Assembly (NCBI RefSeq): GCF_003576595.1
Contig: NZ_NQOU01000006.1
Coordinates: 120,229-184,228, forward strand
DNA: 64,000 nucleotides
Reading direction: 5' to 3'
DNA from: Neopusillimonas maritima
GTDB lineage: Bacteria > Pseudomonadota > Gammaproteobacteria > Burkholderiales > Burkholderiaceae_B
A model generated the notes under the pieces. The model saw only the letters and a program-made list of their open reading frames with translations, searched no databases and was not told the origin of the DNA. Both the position numbers and the translations under genes were made by a program. Of this stretch, positions 28,635 to 37,466 are shown piece by piece (the stretch's first letter is position 1; every line of letters starts with the position of its first letter).

Positions 28635-29537
28635 ATGTCCTACCTATCCTCTCCCGCCGCGCCTCGTGTTCCCGTTTATCAGCTTTATGGTGAAAGAGAG
28701 CAATGGCCCACACCCGACATGGTGCATTGCGAGTTGATCGCCGATCGCAGTCGCCAGCACGACTGGGAAATCAAGTTGCATCAACATCATGGGTTAACGC
28801 AATTGCTCTACCTGAAAGAAGGGGAGGCACGCGTTTGTCTTGATGACCAGTATCATGAAATGATGCAGGGGCAAGTTGTGCTGGTGCCGCAAATGTGTGT
28901 GCACGGCTTTCGCTTTTCGCCCAACGCCAAGGGGCACGTGGTAACGCTGGCTTTCCCGTTGCTTGAGCGCCTGGGTCGCTTTTTGGGCGATGTCGACGTG
29001 GGTGCATTGGGTGCGGGCATTTACTCTCTTGATGCGCAAGAGGACGCAGTGATCGATCTGGCGTTTAACACGCTCGACCAGGAATACCGCAGAAGCGGCT
29101 TGCATCGGAATGTATTGCTAGAGTCTTTGTTGCTAACGATTTTTGTGTGGCTAAGCCGGCGTACAGTACGCGGGCGGCTGGGGCAGGTACAGGAGGTTGA
29201 TCGCGGCCGAGAGTATTTTCGCCAGTTTAATCAGCTTATAGAAGAACATTACCCCGAACAGTGGTCGGTTGAACGGTATGCGCGGAAAATCGGGATTACG
29301 CCGGTTTATTTGAATGTTTTGTGCCGGCAGTGGGCCGGAGAGTCGGCTTTAGCGTTGATTCACCAGCGTGTGGTTCTGGCGGCCAAACGCAGCCTTGTGT
29401 ATACGTCGATGACGATTAGCGTTGTGTCGTATACATTGGGGTTTAGTGACCCCGCTTATTTCACCCGGTTTTTCAAACGGCATGTGGGCGTATCACCCAA
29501 ATTATTCAGAAAACAGGCCGCAACTCTGGTTGAGTAG
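28635..29537 (+). CDS. pobR: AraC-family regulator, probable PobR
   Basis: 300 residues from the ATG at 28635; the frame is open 22 codons further upstream but only from a TTG without an SD. The N-terminal half is a cupin-like effector domain with a His-rich start (HDWEIKLHQHHGLTQLLYL). The C-terminal 100 residues are an AraC DNA-binding domain with two helix-turn-helix units (WSVERYARKIGITPVYLNVLCRQ and VSYTLGFSDPAYFTRFFKRHVG). Position beside pobA and the known use of AraC-type PobR in Azotobacter and pseudomonads support activation of pobA by 4-hydroxybenzoate. Confidence 0.85.
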   Translation: MSYLSSPAAPRVPVYQLYGEREQWPTPDMVHCELIADRSRQHDWEIKLHQHHGLTQLLYLKEGEARVCLDDQYHEMMQGQVVLVPQMCVHGFRFSPNAKGHVVTLAFPLLERLGRFLGDVDVGALGAGIYSLDAQEDAVIDLAFNTLDQEYRRSGLHRNVLLESLLLTIFVWLSRRTVRGRLGQVQEVDRGREYFRQFNQLIEEHYPEQWSVERYARKIGITPVYLNVLCRQWAGESALALIHQRVVLAAKRSLVYTSMTISVVSYTLGFSDPAYFTRFFKRHVGVSPKLFRKQAATLVE

Positions 29538-29560
29538 CGGCCTGTGACGGGTGCTTTTAT

Positions 29561-30223
29561 TTATTTCCGTGCGTCTTGCAATTTCACCTCGGTAAGCGTT
29601 TGCAATTGCTCGAAGGTCATGCCGTCGATGATGTCAATTACCTTAGCGCCGTCTGCACCCAGGTCGATCACCGCCACGTCGGTATAAATGCGGCTGACGC
29701 AACCAATGCCGGTTAAGGGATAGCTGCATTTTTCCACTAGCTTGGGCTCCCCTTTTTTGGTGCGCATTTCCGTCATGACATAAGTTTTCTTGGCGCCGAT
29801 TGCCAAGTCCATGGCACCACCAACCGCTGGAATGGCATCGGGTGCGCCGGTACTCCAGTTTGCAAGATCACCTGTTGCCGAGACCTGGAACGCACCCAGC
29901 ACGCATACATCGAGATGGCCGCCACGCATCATGCCGAAACTGTCGGCATGATGAAAGAAACAACCACCTGGAAGCAGAGTAACGGGTTGTTTGCCGGCGT
30001 TGATCAGGTCGTAGTCCTCTTGGCCTTCGGCAGGAGCGGGACCCATGCCAATGACACCATTTTCACTGTGCAGAATGACTTCGCGGTCGCTGGGCAGGTG
30101 GTTGGCCACCTTGGTGGGCAGGCCAATACCCAGGTTAACGACGGCACCGTCGGGGATGTCTTGCGCCACGCGCGCGGCAATTTCATCGCGAGACCAGCTT
30201 GGAAGCGTATTTTGTTCACTCAT
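29561..30223 (-). CDS. pcaJ: 3-oxoadipate CoA-transferase, beta subunit
   Basis: 220 residues. With PcaI it moves CoA from succinyl-CoA to 3-oxoadipate. The catalytic Glu is in HSENGVIGMG, and the family blocks LGIGLPTKVANHLP and GGAMDLAIGAKKTYVMTEM are present. Length fits the succinyl-CoA:3-ketoacid family; that pca genes flank it favours pcaJ over scoB. Starts 10 bases after pcaI. Confidence 0.92.
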   Translation of the reverse strand: MSEQNTLPSWSRDEIAARVAQDIPDGAVVNLGIGLPTKVANHLPSDREVILHSENGVIGMGPAPAEGQEDYDLINAGKQPVTLLPGGCFFHHADSFGMMRGGHLDVCVLGAFQVSATGDLANWSTGAPDAIPAVGGAMDLAIGAKKTYVMTEMRTKKGEPKLVEKCSYPLTGIGCVSRIYTDVAVIDLGADGAKVIDIIDGMTFEQLQTLTEVKLQDARK

Positions 30224-30233
30224 GATAGTTTCC

Positions 30234-30932
30234 TTAGTCCTGTTTGAAGCCGGCAGGGCCGGTGGCCGTGCGTGGGACTTTCACGATGCGTTTGACGAAC
30301 AGACCGGGCGTGACAACGACTTCCGGATCGATTTCGCCTAGTTCGACAATGTTGTGAACTGATGCAATGGTGCATTTGGCCGCAGTCGCCATAATGGGGC
30401 CGAAATTACGGGCGGTTTTCCGATATGTCAGGTTGCCCCAGCGGTCGCCGGTTTCTGCCTTGATTAACGCAAAGTCGGCATGAATGGGATATTCGAGCAC
30501 ATATTGACGACCATTGATTTCGCGGGTTTCCTTGCCGTCGGCTAATTCCGTACCGAACCCGGTGGGGGTGAAAAAAGCGCCAATACCGGCACCTGCGGCG
30601 CGAATACGTTCGGCCAGGTTGCCCTGGGGAACCAGTTCCAATTCGATTTTCTTGCTGTGATAGAGCTCGTCGAATACGTAGGAATCCGCCTGACGCGGAA
30701 AAGAGCAAATAATTTTGCGTACGCGGCCCGCCTTCAACAGTGCGGCCAACCCAACTTCGCCGTTCCCTGCGTTGTTGTTCACAATAACCAAGTCTTTGGC
30801 GCCTTGGGCGATAAGGCCGTCGATGAGTTCGGCGGGTTGGCCTGCTCCGCCAAAACCACCAATCATGATCGTGGCGCCGTCGTAAATGCCGGCCAGCGCT
30901 TCTTCGACCGAGGGTGAGATTTTGTTAATCAT
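30234..30932 (-). CDS. pcaI: 3-oxoadipate CoA-transferase, alpha subunit
   Basis: 232 residues, partner of PcaJ. The glycine-rich GGFGGAGQPAELIDGL block (CoA binding) and VNNNAGNGEVGLAALL, then GAFFTPTGFGTELADG, are typical of the alpha chain. SD AGGGA is just upstream. Promoter lies in the 106-base gap shared with the IclR-type regulator, over the TTCGTA repeats. No pcaF thiolase follows in this window. Confidence 0.92.
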   Translation of the reverse strand: MINKISPSVEEALAGIYDGATIMIGGFGGAGQPAELIDGLIAQGAKDLVIVNNNAGNGEVGLAALLKAGRVRKIICSFPRQADSYVFDELYHSKKIELELVPQGNLAERIRAAGAGIGAFFTPTGFGTELADGKETREINGRQYVLEYPIHADFALIKAETGDRWGNLTYRKTARNFGPIMATAAKCTIASVHNIVELGEIDPEVVVTPGLFVKRIVKVPRTATGPAGFKQD

Positions 30933-30940
30933 GTTTTCCC

Positions 30941-31005
30941 TACGAACAGAATATAGATAAGAAGAGTAAATGTTCGTATAATGAACTTTTATTCGTATAT
31001 AGAAC
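30941..31005. promoter_or_regulatory. Operator cluster for the IclR-type regulator
   Basis: Three related elements in the pcaI-regulator gap: TACGAAC (30941-30947), its inverse inside GTTCGTATAATGAAC (30972-30986), and ATTCGTATATAGAAC (30991-31005), the last two 19 bases apart as direct repeats. The middle one contains a -10-like TATAAT on the rightward strand. Multi-repeat sites are known for PcaU/PobR-type IclR regulators, so this is the probable binding region. Confidence 0.6.
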
Positions 31006-31038
31006 TATCTACCGAAAGCTTAATCAGCGGGACGTCTC

Positions 31039-31836
31039 TTGTCAACTTTGCCAGATCACAATAAACCCGGCGACAACTATGTGCAATCGTTTGCACGCGG
31101 CTTGGCGGTATTGAAAAGTTTCGGGGCCGAGGCGCCGGCACAAACCTTGTCCAACGTGGCGGCCCGAACGGGGCTGACCCGCGCCGGCGCCCGGCGTATT
31201 TTGCATACGTTGTTGGCGCTGGGTTATGTGTCGTCGGAAGGGCGGTTGTTCAGGCTTACACCGAAAGTGCTGGAATTGGGTTTTGCTTATTTAACTTCAC
31301 TACCGGTATGGAGCCAGGCGCAACCGGTGATGGAGGGTTTGGTTGAGCGTTTGCGACAATCCAGTTCGGCTGCTGTTCTGGACGGCAACGAAGTGGTGTA
31401 TGTACTGCGGGTGCCGGCCCACAAGATTATGTCAATCAATCTGGGCGTAGGTAGCCGTCTGCCGGCGCATTGTTCTTCAATGGGGCGTGTGCTGTTGGCG
31501 GGCCTGCCTGATGACCTTTTACACGAGCGATTGGCCGCCATGACGCTAACGGCTTTTACGCGCAGCACCATTACCGACCCCAATCAATTATTTGAAACCT
31601 TAATGCAAGTACGCGCGCAGGGTTGGTGTTTGGTGCGTGAGGAGCTTGAGCCGGGTTTGGTCTCGATGGCGGCGCCCATTCGCGATATCTCCGGCCGTGT
31701 GGTGGCCGCTATTAATATAAGCGGCCAGGCCGATAAGGCCGATGCCGCTTATTTGCTCGACGAATGTTTGCCGCAATTATTGGCGGCTGCGGCGCGCATT
31801 AATATGCTGCTCGGCGCGCCTGCGCAGGGTGCCTAA
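31039..31836 (+). CDS. IclR-family regulator of 3-oxoadipate pathway genes
   Basis: 265 residues starting with TTG (a GTG at 31081 is an alternative). The N-terminal winged helix reads SFARGLAVLKSFG...TLSNVAARTGLTRAGARRILHTLLALGYV. The C-terminal effector domain has SINLGVGSRLPAHCSSMGRVLLAG and VSMAAPIRDISGRVVAAIN. This matches the PcaR/PobR/PcaU branch, which responds to 3-oxoadipate or protocatechuate. Its place divergent from pcaIJ suggests pcaR. It converges on the iron permease gene, leaving 3 bases between. Confidence 0.88.
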   Translation: MSTLPDHNKPGDNYVQSFARGLAVLKSFGAEAPAQTLSNVAARTGLTRAGARRILHTLLALGYVSSEGRLFRLTPKVLELGFAYLTSLPVWSQAQPVMEGLVERLRQSSSAAVLDGNEVVYVLRVPAHKIMSINLGVGSRLPAHCSSMGRVLLAGLPDDLLHERLAAMTLTAFTRSTITDPNQLFETLMQVRAQGWCLVREELEPGLVSMAAPIRDISGRVVAAINISGQADKADAAYLLDECLPQLLAAAARINMLLGAPAQGA

Positions 31837-31839
31837 AGC

Positions 31840-33591
31840 TTACTTTGTACGGGTGTTGATCCAGTAGGTAAACAGTACCATTATTAACATTACCGCTTGG
31901 GCCCCAATGCTTTGGGCACTGGGATAAATACCCAACAGGTCGACCCGAATGAATTGAATGGGCGTAATGTTGATGACGCCCGCCTCCTGAAGCCCCACAA
32001 TGCCTTTGCCCGTGAGCACAATTGCCAATAACGCCACAATGATTGAACTGGCGGAAAAAAAACGGCCTATGGGTAAACGTTGGCTGCTTTTGAACAAGGC
32101 TCTTGCTATAACGGCCAAAACAATGACACCGGCCAAAATACCGCCACTGAACGCCCAGGCTTGCTCCTGTTGCCATAGCGCAGCGTAAAACAAAACCGTT
32201 TCAAATACTTCTCGGTACACGGCGATAAAAGCCAAAATGAACAGGAACCACGCTGTGCGGCGGGTTAGCGCGTGGCTGAGCTTGTTTTGAAGGTAGGTTT
32301 GCCAACGGTTGGCAACACTCTTGTGATGCATCCAGGCCCCCACCGACAATAAAACGATTGCGGCAAAGAGCGATGACAAGCCTTCCGTCAGTTCTCGGCC
32401 TGCACCACTGATGTTAATAAGGGTGGTTGCCGCCAGCCAGGTTGCTCCGCCGGCAAACAAAGCGCTAACCCAGCCCGCATGCACATAAGGTGTTACGTCG
32501 CGCCGGTTGGCTTTCACCAGAAATGCCAGCATGGCAACCACAATCAGTAGCGCTTCCAGGCCTTCGCGCACCAGAATGGTAAAAGCGGCGATGAACGTTG
32601 CACCGGAATCTGCTTCCGAAGGGCTCAGCGCCGCTTCTGCGTCGATCAGCCAATTTTGCAACTGCGCTTCCGTACTTCTGGCTTCTGTGATGTCATTTCG
32701 TCTGACTTGGGTACGAAAAGTGATCATTCCCGATTCGATTTGACGCATTAAGGCATTGTTGCGTATTGCCAGCGCCGCTTCATTTGTTTCGAAGCCGTCC
32801 AGGTAAGCCGATAATGCCAACTTAATGGCCGCGTCTTGCTGACCTTGCTCAAGCGCTTTCAGGCTTTTTTCCAACTGGCTGCGAGCCACTGAAAGCCGGC
32901 CTGAGGCGCTTTCCTGAGGGGAAGATGATGCAAAATCGGCAACAAAATAAGCTAGCGCCCATCGCTCTTGGTCGCTTAATGCATCGAAACTGGGCATGGC
33001 GGTGCCATCGACCCCGTTGCTAATAACCTGGTAGAGCGCCAGCTTGCTGCGTTGCGCGGCACGTGCCGCATCGGTGAAATCCGTGGGTGTTGGATCGAGT
33101 TGCGCTGCCAAAGGTCCGTTGCCTTTGCCCGAGGCCCCATGGCACTGAATACAGTTTTCCTGGTAGAGCTGCCGACCCACCGTTAAATCGGGAGGTGATT
33201 CCGGTTCCGTTGGAAAAGGGTAGGCATTATGCACCCCTTGTGCCAATTGCCGGGCCGCTTGAGCAACCTGTGTGGGTGCACTTTTGTTTTGAATTTCTTG
33301 TTGAAGTGTTTTTACCTCGTCAAGTAATTGGGCTTTATTGGGGTGGGCGGGCAGGTTTTCGAGTTCAAACTGGGCTAAGTTCCCGAATTCTTGCATTTCT
33401 GCATATTCAGTCTCGGAAATAATGTGTCCGTTTTCCACTGCACCGGAATAGTCAACCGCGATGTAGTCAAGCAATTGCCACAGCTGGCGGCTTTGTGTTT
33501 GAACCCCTTGGGCAACGGCAACGGCGGAAAAGAAAACGCAAACGAAAAGCAGCGCACGAAAAAACCAACGAAAAACCAGCGGGCGCGTCAT
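31840..33591 (-). CDS. FTR1-type iron permease fused to a cytochrome c domain
   Basis: 583 residues. Signal peptide, then a periplasmic helical region, a cytochrome c domain with a CIQCHG heme site near residue 148 and a likely Met ligand in GTAMPSFDAL, a second helical region, and a C-terminal FTR1 permease of seven membrane helices with two iron motifs, REGLE and the variant REVFE. The fusion suggests that iron oxidation or electron removal is built into import of ferrous iron across the inner membrane. No EfeO or EfeB gene is adjacent. A Fur-like box sits right before the start, so expression is probably iron-repressed. It is out of place in an aromatic cluster. Confidence 0.88.
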   Translation of the reverse strand: MTRPLVFRWFFRALLFVCVFFSAVAVAQGVQTQSRQLWQLLDYIAVDYSGAVENGHIISETEYAEMQEFGNLAQFELENLPAHPNKAQLLDEVKTLQQEIQNKSAPTQVAQAARQLAQGVHNAYPFPTEPESPPDLTVGRQLYQENCIQCHGASGKGNGPLAAQLDPTPTDFTDAARAAQRSKLALYQVISNGVDGTAMPSFDALSDQERWALAYFVADFASSSPQESASGRLSVARSQLEKSLKALEQGQQDAAIKLALSAYLDGFETNEAALAIRNNALMRQIESGMITFRTQVRRNDITEARSTEAQLQNWLIDAEAALSPSEADSGATFIAAFTILVREGLEALLIVVAMLAFLVKANRRDVTPYVHAGWVSALFAGGATWLAATTLINISGAGRELTEGLSSLFAAIVLLSVGAWMHHKSVANRWQTYLQNKLSHALTRRTAWFLFILAFIAVYREVFETVLFYAALWQQEQAWAFSGGILAGVIVLAVIARALFKSSQRLPIGRFFSASSIIVALLAIVLTGKGIVGLQEAGVINITPIQFIRVDLLGIYPSAQSIGAQAVMLIMVLFTYWINTRTK

Positions 33592-33612
33592 ACAAACCTA
33601 ATATTGTTTAAA

Positions 33613-33631
33613 GATAATGATTATAATTCTT
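33613..33631 (-). promoter_or_regulatory. Fur box of the iron permease gene
   Basis: GATAATGATTATAATTCTT on the + strand (GAATTATAATCATTATC on the gene strand) agrees well with the Fur consensus of GATAAT-ATTATC hexamer repeats. It lies 22-40 bases before the permease start codon. Confidence 0.7.
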
Positions 33632-33647
33632 AATTACATAAGAAGAC

Positions 33648-33680
33648 AAAAAAATCGGCCTTGCGAAAGACAAGGCCGAT
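33648..33680 (-). terminator. Rho-independent terminator of pcaHG
   Basis: 10-base stem ATCGGCCTTG / CAAGGCCGAT (33654-33663 with 33671-33680), 7-base loop, followed leftward by a T6 run. It separates pcaHG from the iron permease, so the two are independent transcripts. Confidence 0.85.
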
Positions 33681-33737
33681 AAAGCAAAGACGTTTGCAGC
33701 AAGGCAAACGGGGTTAGTACAAGCTGCGCCCGACGCT

Positions 33738-34369
33738 TTAGGCGTCAAGAAATACGGTTTCGTTGGGCCCTTGCAGGTAAATGTCGAAGGTATAAACAAC
33801 CTGGCCGTCTTTCTCGTTGCGTTGGGCAATCAGGGTTTTACGACGCTCCACCCATTCAATTCCGTTCAGAATGGGGTCGGCTGCATTTGCGTCGGCTTCG
33901 TCGGAAAAATACATGCGGGTTTGCAGGCCAATATTAATGCCACGGGCAACAATCCACAGGTTAATGTGGGGGGCCATGGGTTTGCCGTGACGGCCGGTAA
34001 CGGAGCCCGGTTTGATGGTGTCGAAATGATAGACACCGCTTTCGAAATCGGAACAGGCGCGGCCCCAGCCACGGAATGTCGGGTCGATGGGTTTGCTTTC
34101 CTGCTTGTCGGCCGGATGGTTGTAGCGACCCGCTGCGTTCGCTTGCCAGCACTCAAGCAAAACGTCTTTCACAATGGCGCCGCTGCCGTCGAATACGCGG
34201 CCTTCAACACGAATGCGTTCACCTTTGGTTTCCGGTGTTACCAGCACATTGCCGAAGTTGTTCTCAAAAATGTCGAAACCGGCCTGTTTGGGTGCCAGAC
34301 CAATGTGAACGTAGGGACCGGCCGTTTGCGAGGCGGTTTCTTTCAGATAGACGGGCGTACTCGGATGCA

Positions 34370-34370
<1 letters not shown>
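33738..34370 (-). CDS. pcaG: Protocatechuate 3,4-dioxygenase, alpha subunit
   Basis: 210 residues, the structural alpha chain of the intradiol ring-cleaving enzyme. Conserved blocks include GPYVHIGL, RIRVEGRVFDGSGAIVKDVLLECWQAN, FRGWGRACSD and HINLWIVARGIN. As expected for this chain it lacks the complete iron-ligand set, which is in PcaH. Its ATG overlaps the TAA of pcaH by one base (TAATG), so translation is coupled. Confidence 0.96.
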
Positions 34371-35173
<803 letters not shown>

Positions 35174-35211
35174 CTATCAGTACGGTAAATTGAAATCCTG
35201 CACATTATTAG

Positions 35212-35226
35212 ATAACCTATGGTTAT
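35212..35226. promoter_or_regulatory. PcaQ-type LysR operator overlapping the pcaQ start
   Basis: ATAACC-TAT-GGTTAT is a perfect inverted repeat with the LysR T-N11-A form. It is close to the published PcaQ box (ATAACC-N4-GGTTAA) of rhizobia. It lies 102 bases upstream of pcaH and covers the first ATG of pcaQ (35219), so binding there could also block or tune pcaQ itself. Confidence 0.7.
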
Positions 35227-36202
35227 GAATAAAGACTATTTTCTTAACCGTGTCCGATTGCGCCATATTCAATGCTTCGTGGCGGTGGCACAAGAGCGCA
35301 ATCTGGGCAAAGCGGCGGAACGACTCAACCTCAGTCAACCGGCTGTTTCGAAAACGTTGGTTGAGCTTGAGCAGATGGCGGATACCGTACTGGTAAAACG
35401 AGGGCGTTTTGGTGCCCGTTTAACTCCCGACGGGGAACTGCTTTTGTCTTACTGCGTTTCCATGCTGGAGGCGCTGGAGGGCGCGCAGCGGTCGCTCTCC
35501 CGGGGTTTTTCGGGTAGCCAGGAGTCGGTATCCGTGGGTGCTTTGCCGACAGTCGCGCCGGATCTGTTGCCCGCGGCGCTGGCCGATTTTCGTGTGCAGT
35601 ATCCGCAAGCGCGTTTGCAAGTGCAGGTGGCAACGAATAATTTGTTGTTGGAAAAGTTGAAAGCGGGCGAAGTGGATTTTGCCGTTGGGCGAATGGCGGA
35701 ACCCCAAATGATGGTGGGAGTGTCGTTTGAATTCTTGTACGCTGAACCGTTAATAGCGGTTGTGCGTGTCGACCATCCTTTGTTAAATGCGGCAGGCGCA
35801 ACCTTATTGTCGGAGGTGGTGGCACATCCGTTGGTTGTGTCCGCTGCAGGAACGGTTCCGCGTCATAATACCGAGACGTATCTTAAGGAACGCGGTATGC
35901 ATTTGCCCGAGCATCGTCTGGAAACGCTGGCGGTGTCGGTTGCCCGTTTAGTGGTGCTGCAGTCAGACGCAGTTTGGTTTACGCCGGCTGGTGCGGCGCG
36001 TGACGATCTGCAACGCGGTTTACTGGCTGTGTTGCCGTTGTCGTTCGAGGGCACCGAGGAACCGGTAGGGTTGTTATACCGCAGCGAAGCACCCCTGAAC
36101 GCGCCCGGGCAAGGGTTGATTCGTATTTTGCGCAATACCAACCGGCGTAAAGAGGGCGCGTTAACGTTTAACGCGCCAGAAAAGCCTGCACGGCGTCGGT
36201 AA
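35219..36202 (+). CDS. pcaQ: LysR-family regulator PcaQ
   Basis: 327 residues from the ATG at 35219; a second in-frame ATG at 35225 is equally possible as neither has a good SD. The N-terminal helix-turn-helix reads RHIQCFVAVAQERNLGKAAERLNLSQPAVSKTLVELEQ. The C-terminal effector domain follows (VSVGALPTVAPDLLPAALADFR, VDFAVGRMAEPQMM). It matches PcaQ, which activates the pcaDCHGB genes in response to 3-carboxymuconate. The last 35 bases overlap the end of pcaCD on the other strand. Confidence 0.9.
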   Translation: MVMNKDYFLNRVRLRHIQCFVAVAQERNLGKAAERLNLSQPAVSKTLVELEQMADTVLVKRGRFGARLTPDGELLLSYCVSMLEALEGAQRSLSRGFSGSQESVSVGALPTVAPDLLPAALADFRVQYPQARLQVQVATNNLLLEKLKAGEVDFAVGRMAEPQMMVGVSFEFLYAEPLIAVVRVDHPLLNAAGATLLSEVVAHPLVVSAAGTVPRHNTETYLKERGMHLPEHRLETLAVSVARLVVLQSDAVWFTPAGAARDDLQRGLLAVLPLSFEGTEEPVGLLYRSEAPLNAPGQGLIRILRNTNRRKEGALTFNAPEKPARRR

Positions 36203-37433
36203 AGGCCTGCGGCTGCTCGGCAACCGCCAAGTGCGAGGCGTCTTTCAAGATTACAAGTTTTGCTCCGGGGACGGCATTGGTAATGGTTTCCGACATGGAA
36301 ACCGGTGCGCCTTGATCCAGTTCACCGGCAATAACCAGCGTGGGGACGTTGATTTGATCTAAACGATTCGTGGTGTCGACGGTCCCCACTGCGTTGCAGC
36401 AGCCTACATAACCTTCTGCATCGGTGGTAATCAGCCGACGGCGGAACGTGGCAACGGTAGCCGGCCGTTCACGGCGAAATTGTTCGTGAAAATAGCGTTC
36501 CATTACAGCATCGGCGATTACTTCGATTCCCTGAGCCTGAACGGTTGCAATGCGTTGCTGCCAAACTTCGCGGACATTATCGGGGTAAGCGGAGGTGGAG
36601 TTGGCAATCACCAGCGCGCTGATGAGTTCCGGACGGCGGATCGCCAATTCCTGGCCGACCATCCCGCCCATGGAAAGGCCAATCCAGATCACCGAACCGC
36701 AATCCAGCTCCTCCACCAGGCGTGCGGCGTCTTCGGCCAAATCGGCCATTGAGTAAAGGCCGGCCGGGGCATCGGAGGCACCATGCCCACGATGATCATA
36801 GGTGACGACGTTGAAGTCGGCCGACAAGGTGGTGGCCAGGCGGTCCCACATAGTAAGGTCGCACCCCAGTGCGTGGCTCAATACAATGGTTTGTTTCTGT
36901 TGCGTGTGGTTATTGCGTGCGGCGCGAACGCTGTAATGCAAGGCAGGTTTGCTTTTGGTGACGCGTTCGTGGCCGTAACCGGGATGGCAGGTGTCGCCTG
37001 GGTTGGTGGGCGTTAGGGCATAGCCAATTTCTTCACCGATTTCTTTCAGAATAGCCTGCGCATGGCTGAAGCCGGTATTGGCCGCGGGTACACCGGCATA
37101 GATTGCTGTTTGAATAAGAATTTCTTTGAGTTCGTCCGGCGTCAGGCGCGTATCGGGCGCACCGCCTTGCAGGCCTGCACGCACATGCAACTCAAACTCC
37201 TCCCAACGGCCCAGTGCCATGGTAATGGCCAATACCATGGCGCGGCGTGTTTTCTTGTCGAGTCCTGGACGACCCCAGATTTCTTTCCAGGCAAATCGGG
37301 TGATGAGTTCCTGAAATTCCGCGTTGAAATTGTTGGCGCGATCAAAAGAGCGATCAACCCAGGCGTCTCCCAGGATTTCCCGACGATTTTTAAGGCCGCG
37401 TTCGAAGTCGTGACGGATAGGATCAAAAGTCAT
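36168..37433 (-). CDS. Fused 4-carboxymuconolactone decarboxylase / 3-oxoadipate enol-lactonase
   Basis: 421 residues with two catalytic parts. Residues 1 to about 130 are PcaC (RRAMVLAITMALGRWEEFELHVR, DELKEILIQTAIYAGVPAA), which decarboxylates 4-carboxymuconolactone. Residues 170-421 are an alpha/beta hydrolase, PcaD, with oxyanion/nucleophile elbow GLSMGG, an acidic residue in AGELDQGAP and His in KDASHLA, which opens the enol-lactone to 3-oxoadipate. A linker of about 40 residues joins them. Order C-then-D is opposite to the actinobacterial PcaL. SD GGAAAG precedes the ATG. It ends inside pcaQ by 35 bases. Confidence 0.93.
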   Translation of the reverse strand: MTFDPIRHDFERGLKNRREILGDAWVDRSFDRANNFNAEFQELITRFAWKEIWGRPGLDKKTRRAMVLAITMALGRWEEFELHVRAGLQGGAPDTRLTPDELKEILIQTAIYAGVPAANTGFSHAQAILKEIGEEIGYALTPTNPGDTCHPGYGHERVTKSKPALHYSVRAARNNHTQQKQTIVLSHALGCDLTMWDRLATTLSADFNVVTYDHRGHGASDAPAGLYSMADLAEDAARLVEELDCGSVIWIGLSMGGMVGQELAIRRPELISALVIANSTSAYPDNVREVWQQRIATVQAQGIEVIADAVMERYFHEQFRRERPATVATFRRRLITTDAEGYVGCCNAVGTVDTTNRLDQINVPTLVIAGELDQGAPVSMSETITNAVPGAKLVILKDASHLAVAEQPQAFTDAVQAFLAR

Positions 37434-37466
37434 GATGTTCTTTCCAGATAGCGAGTGAGTTTTGGT

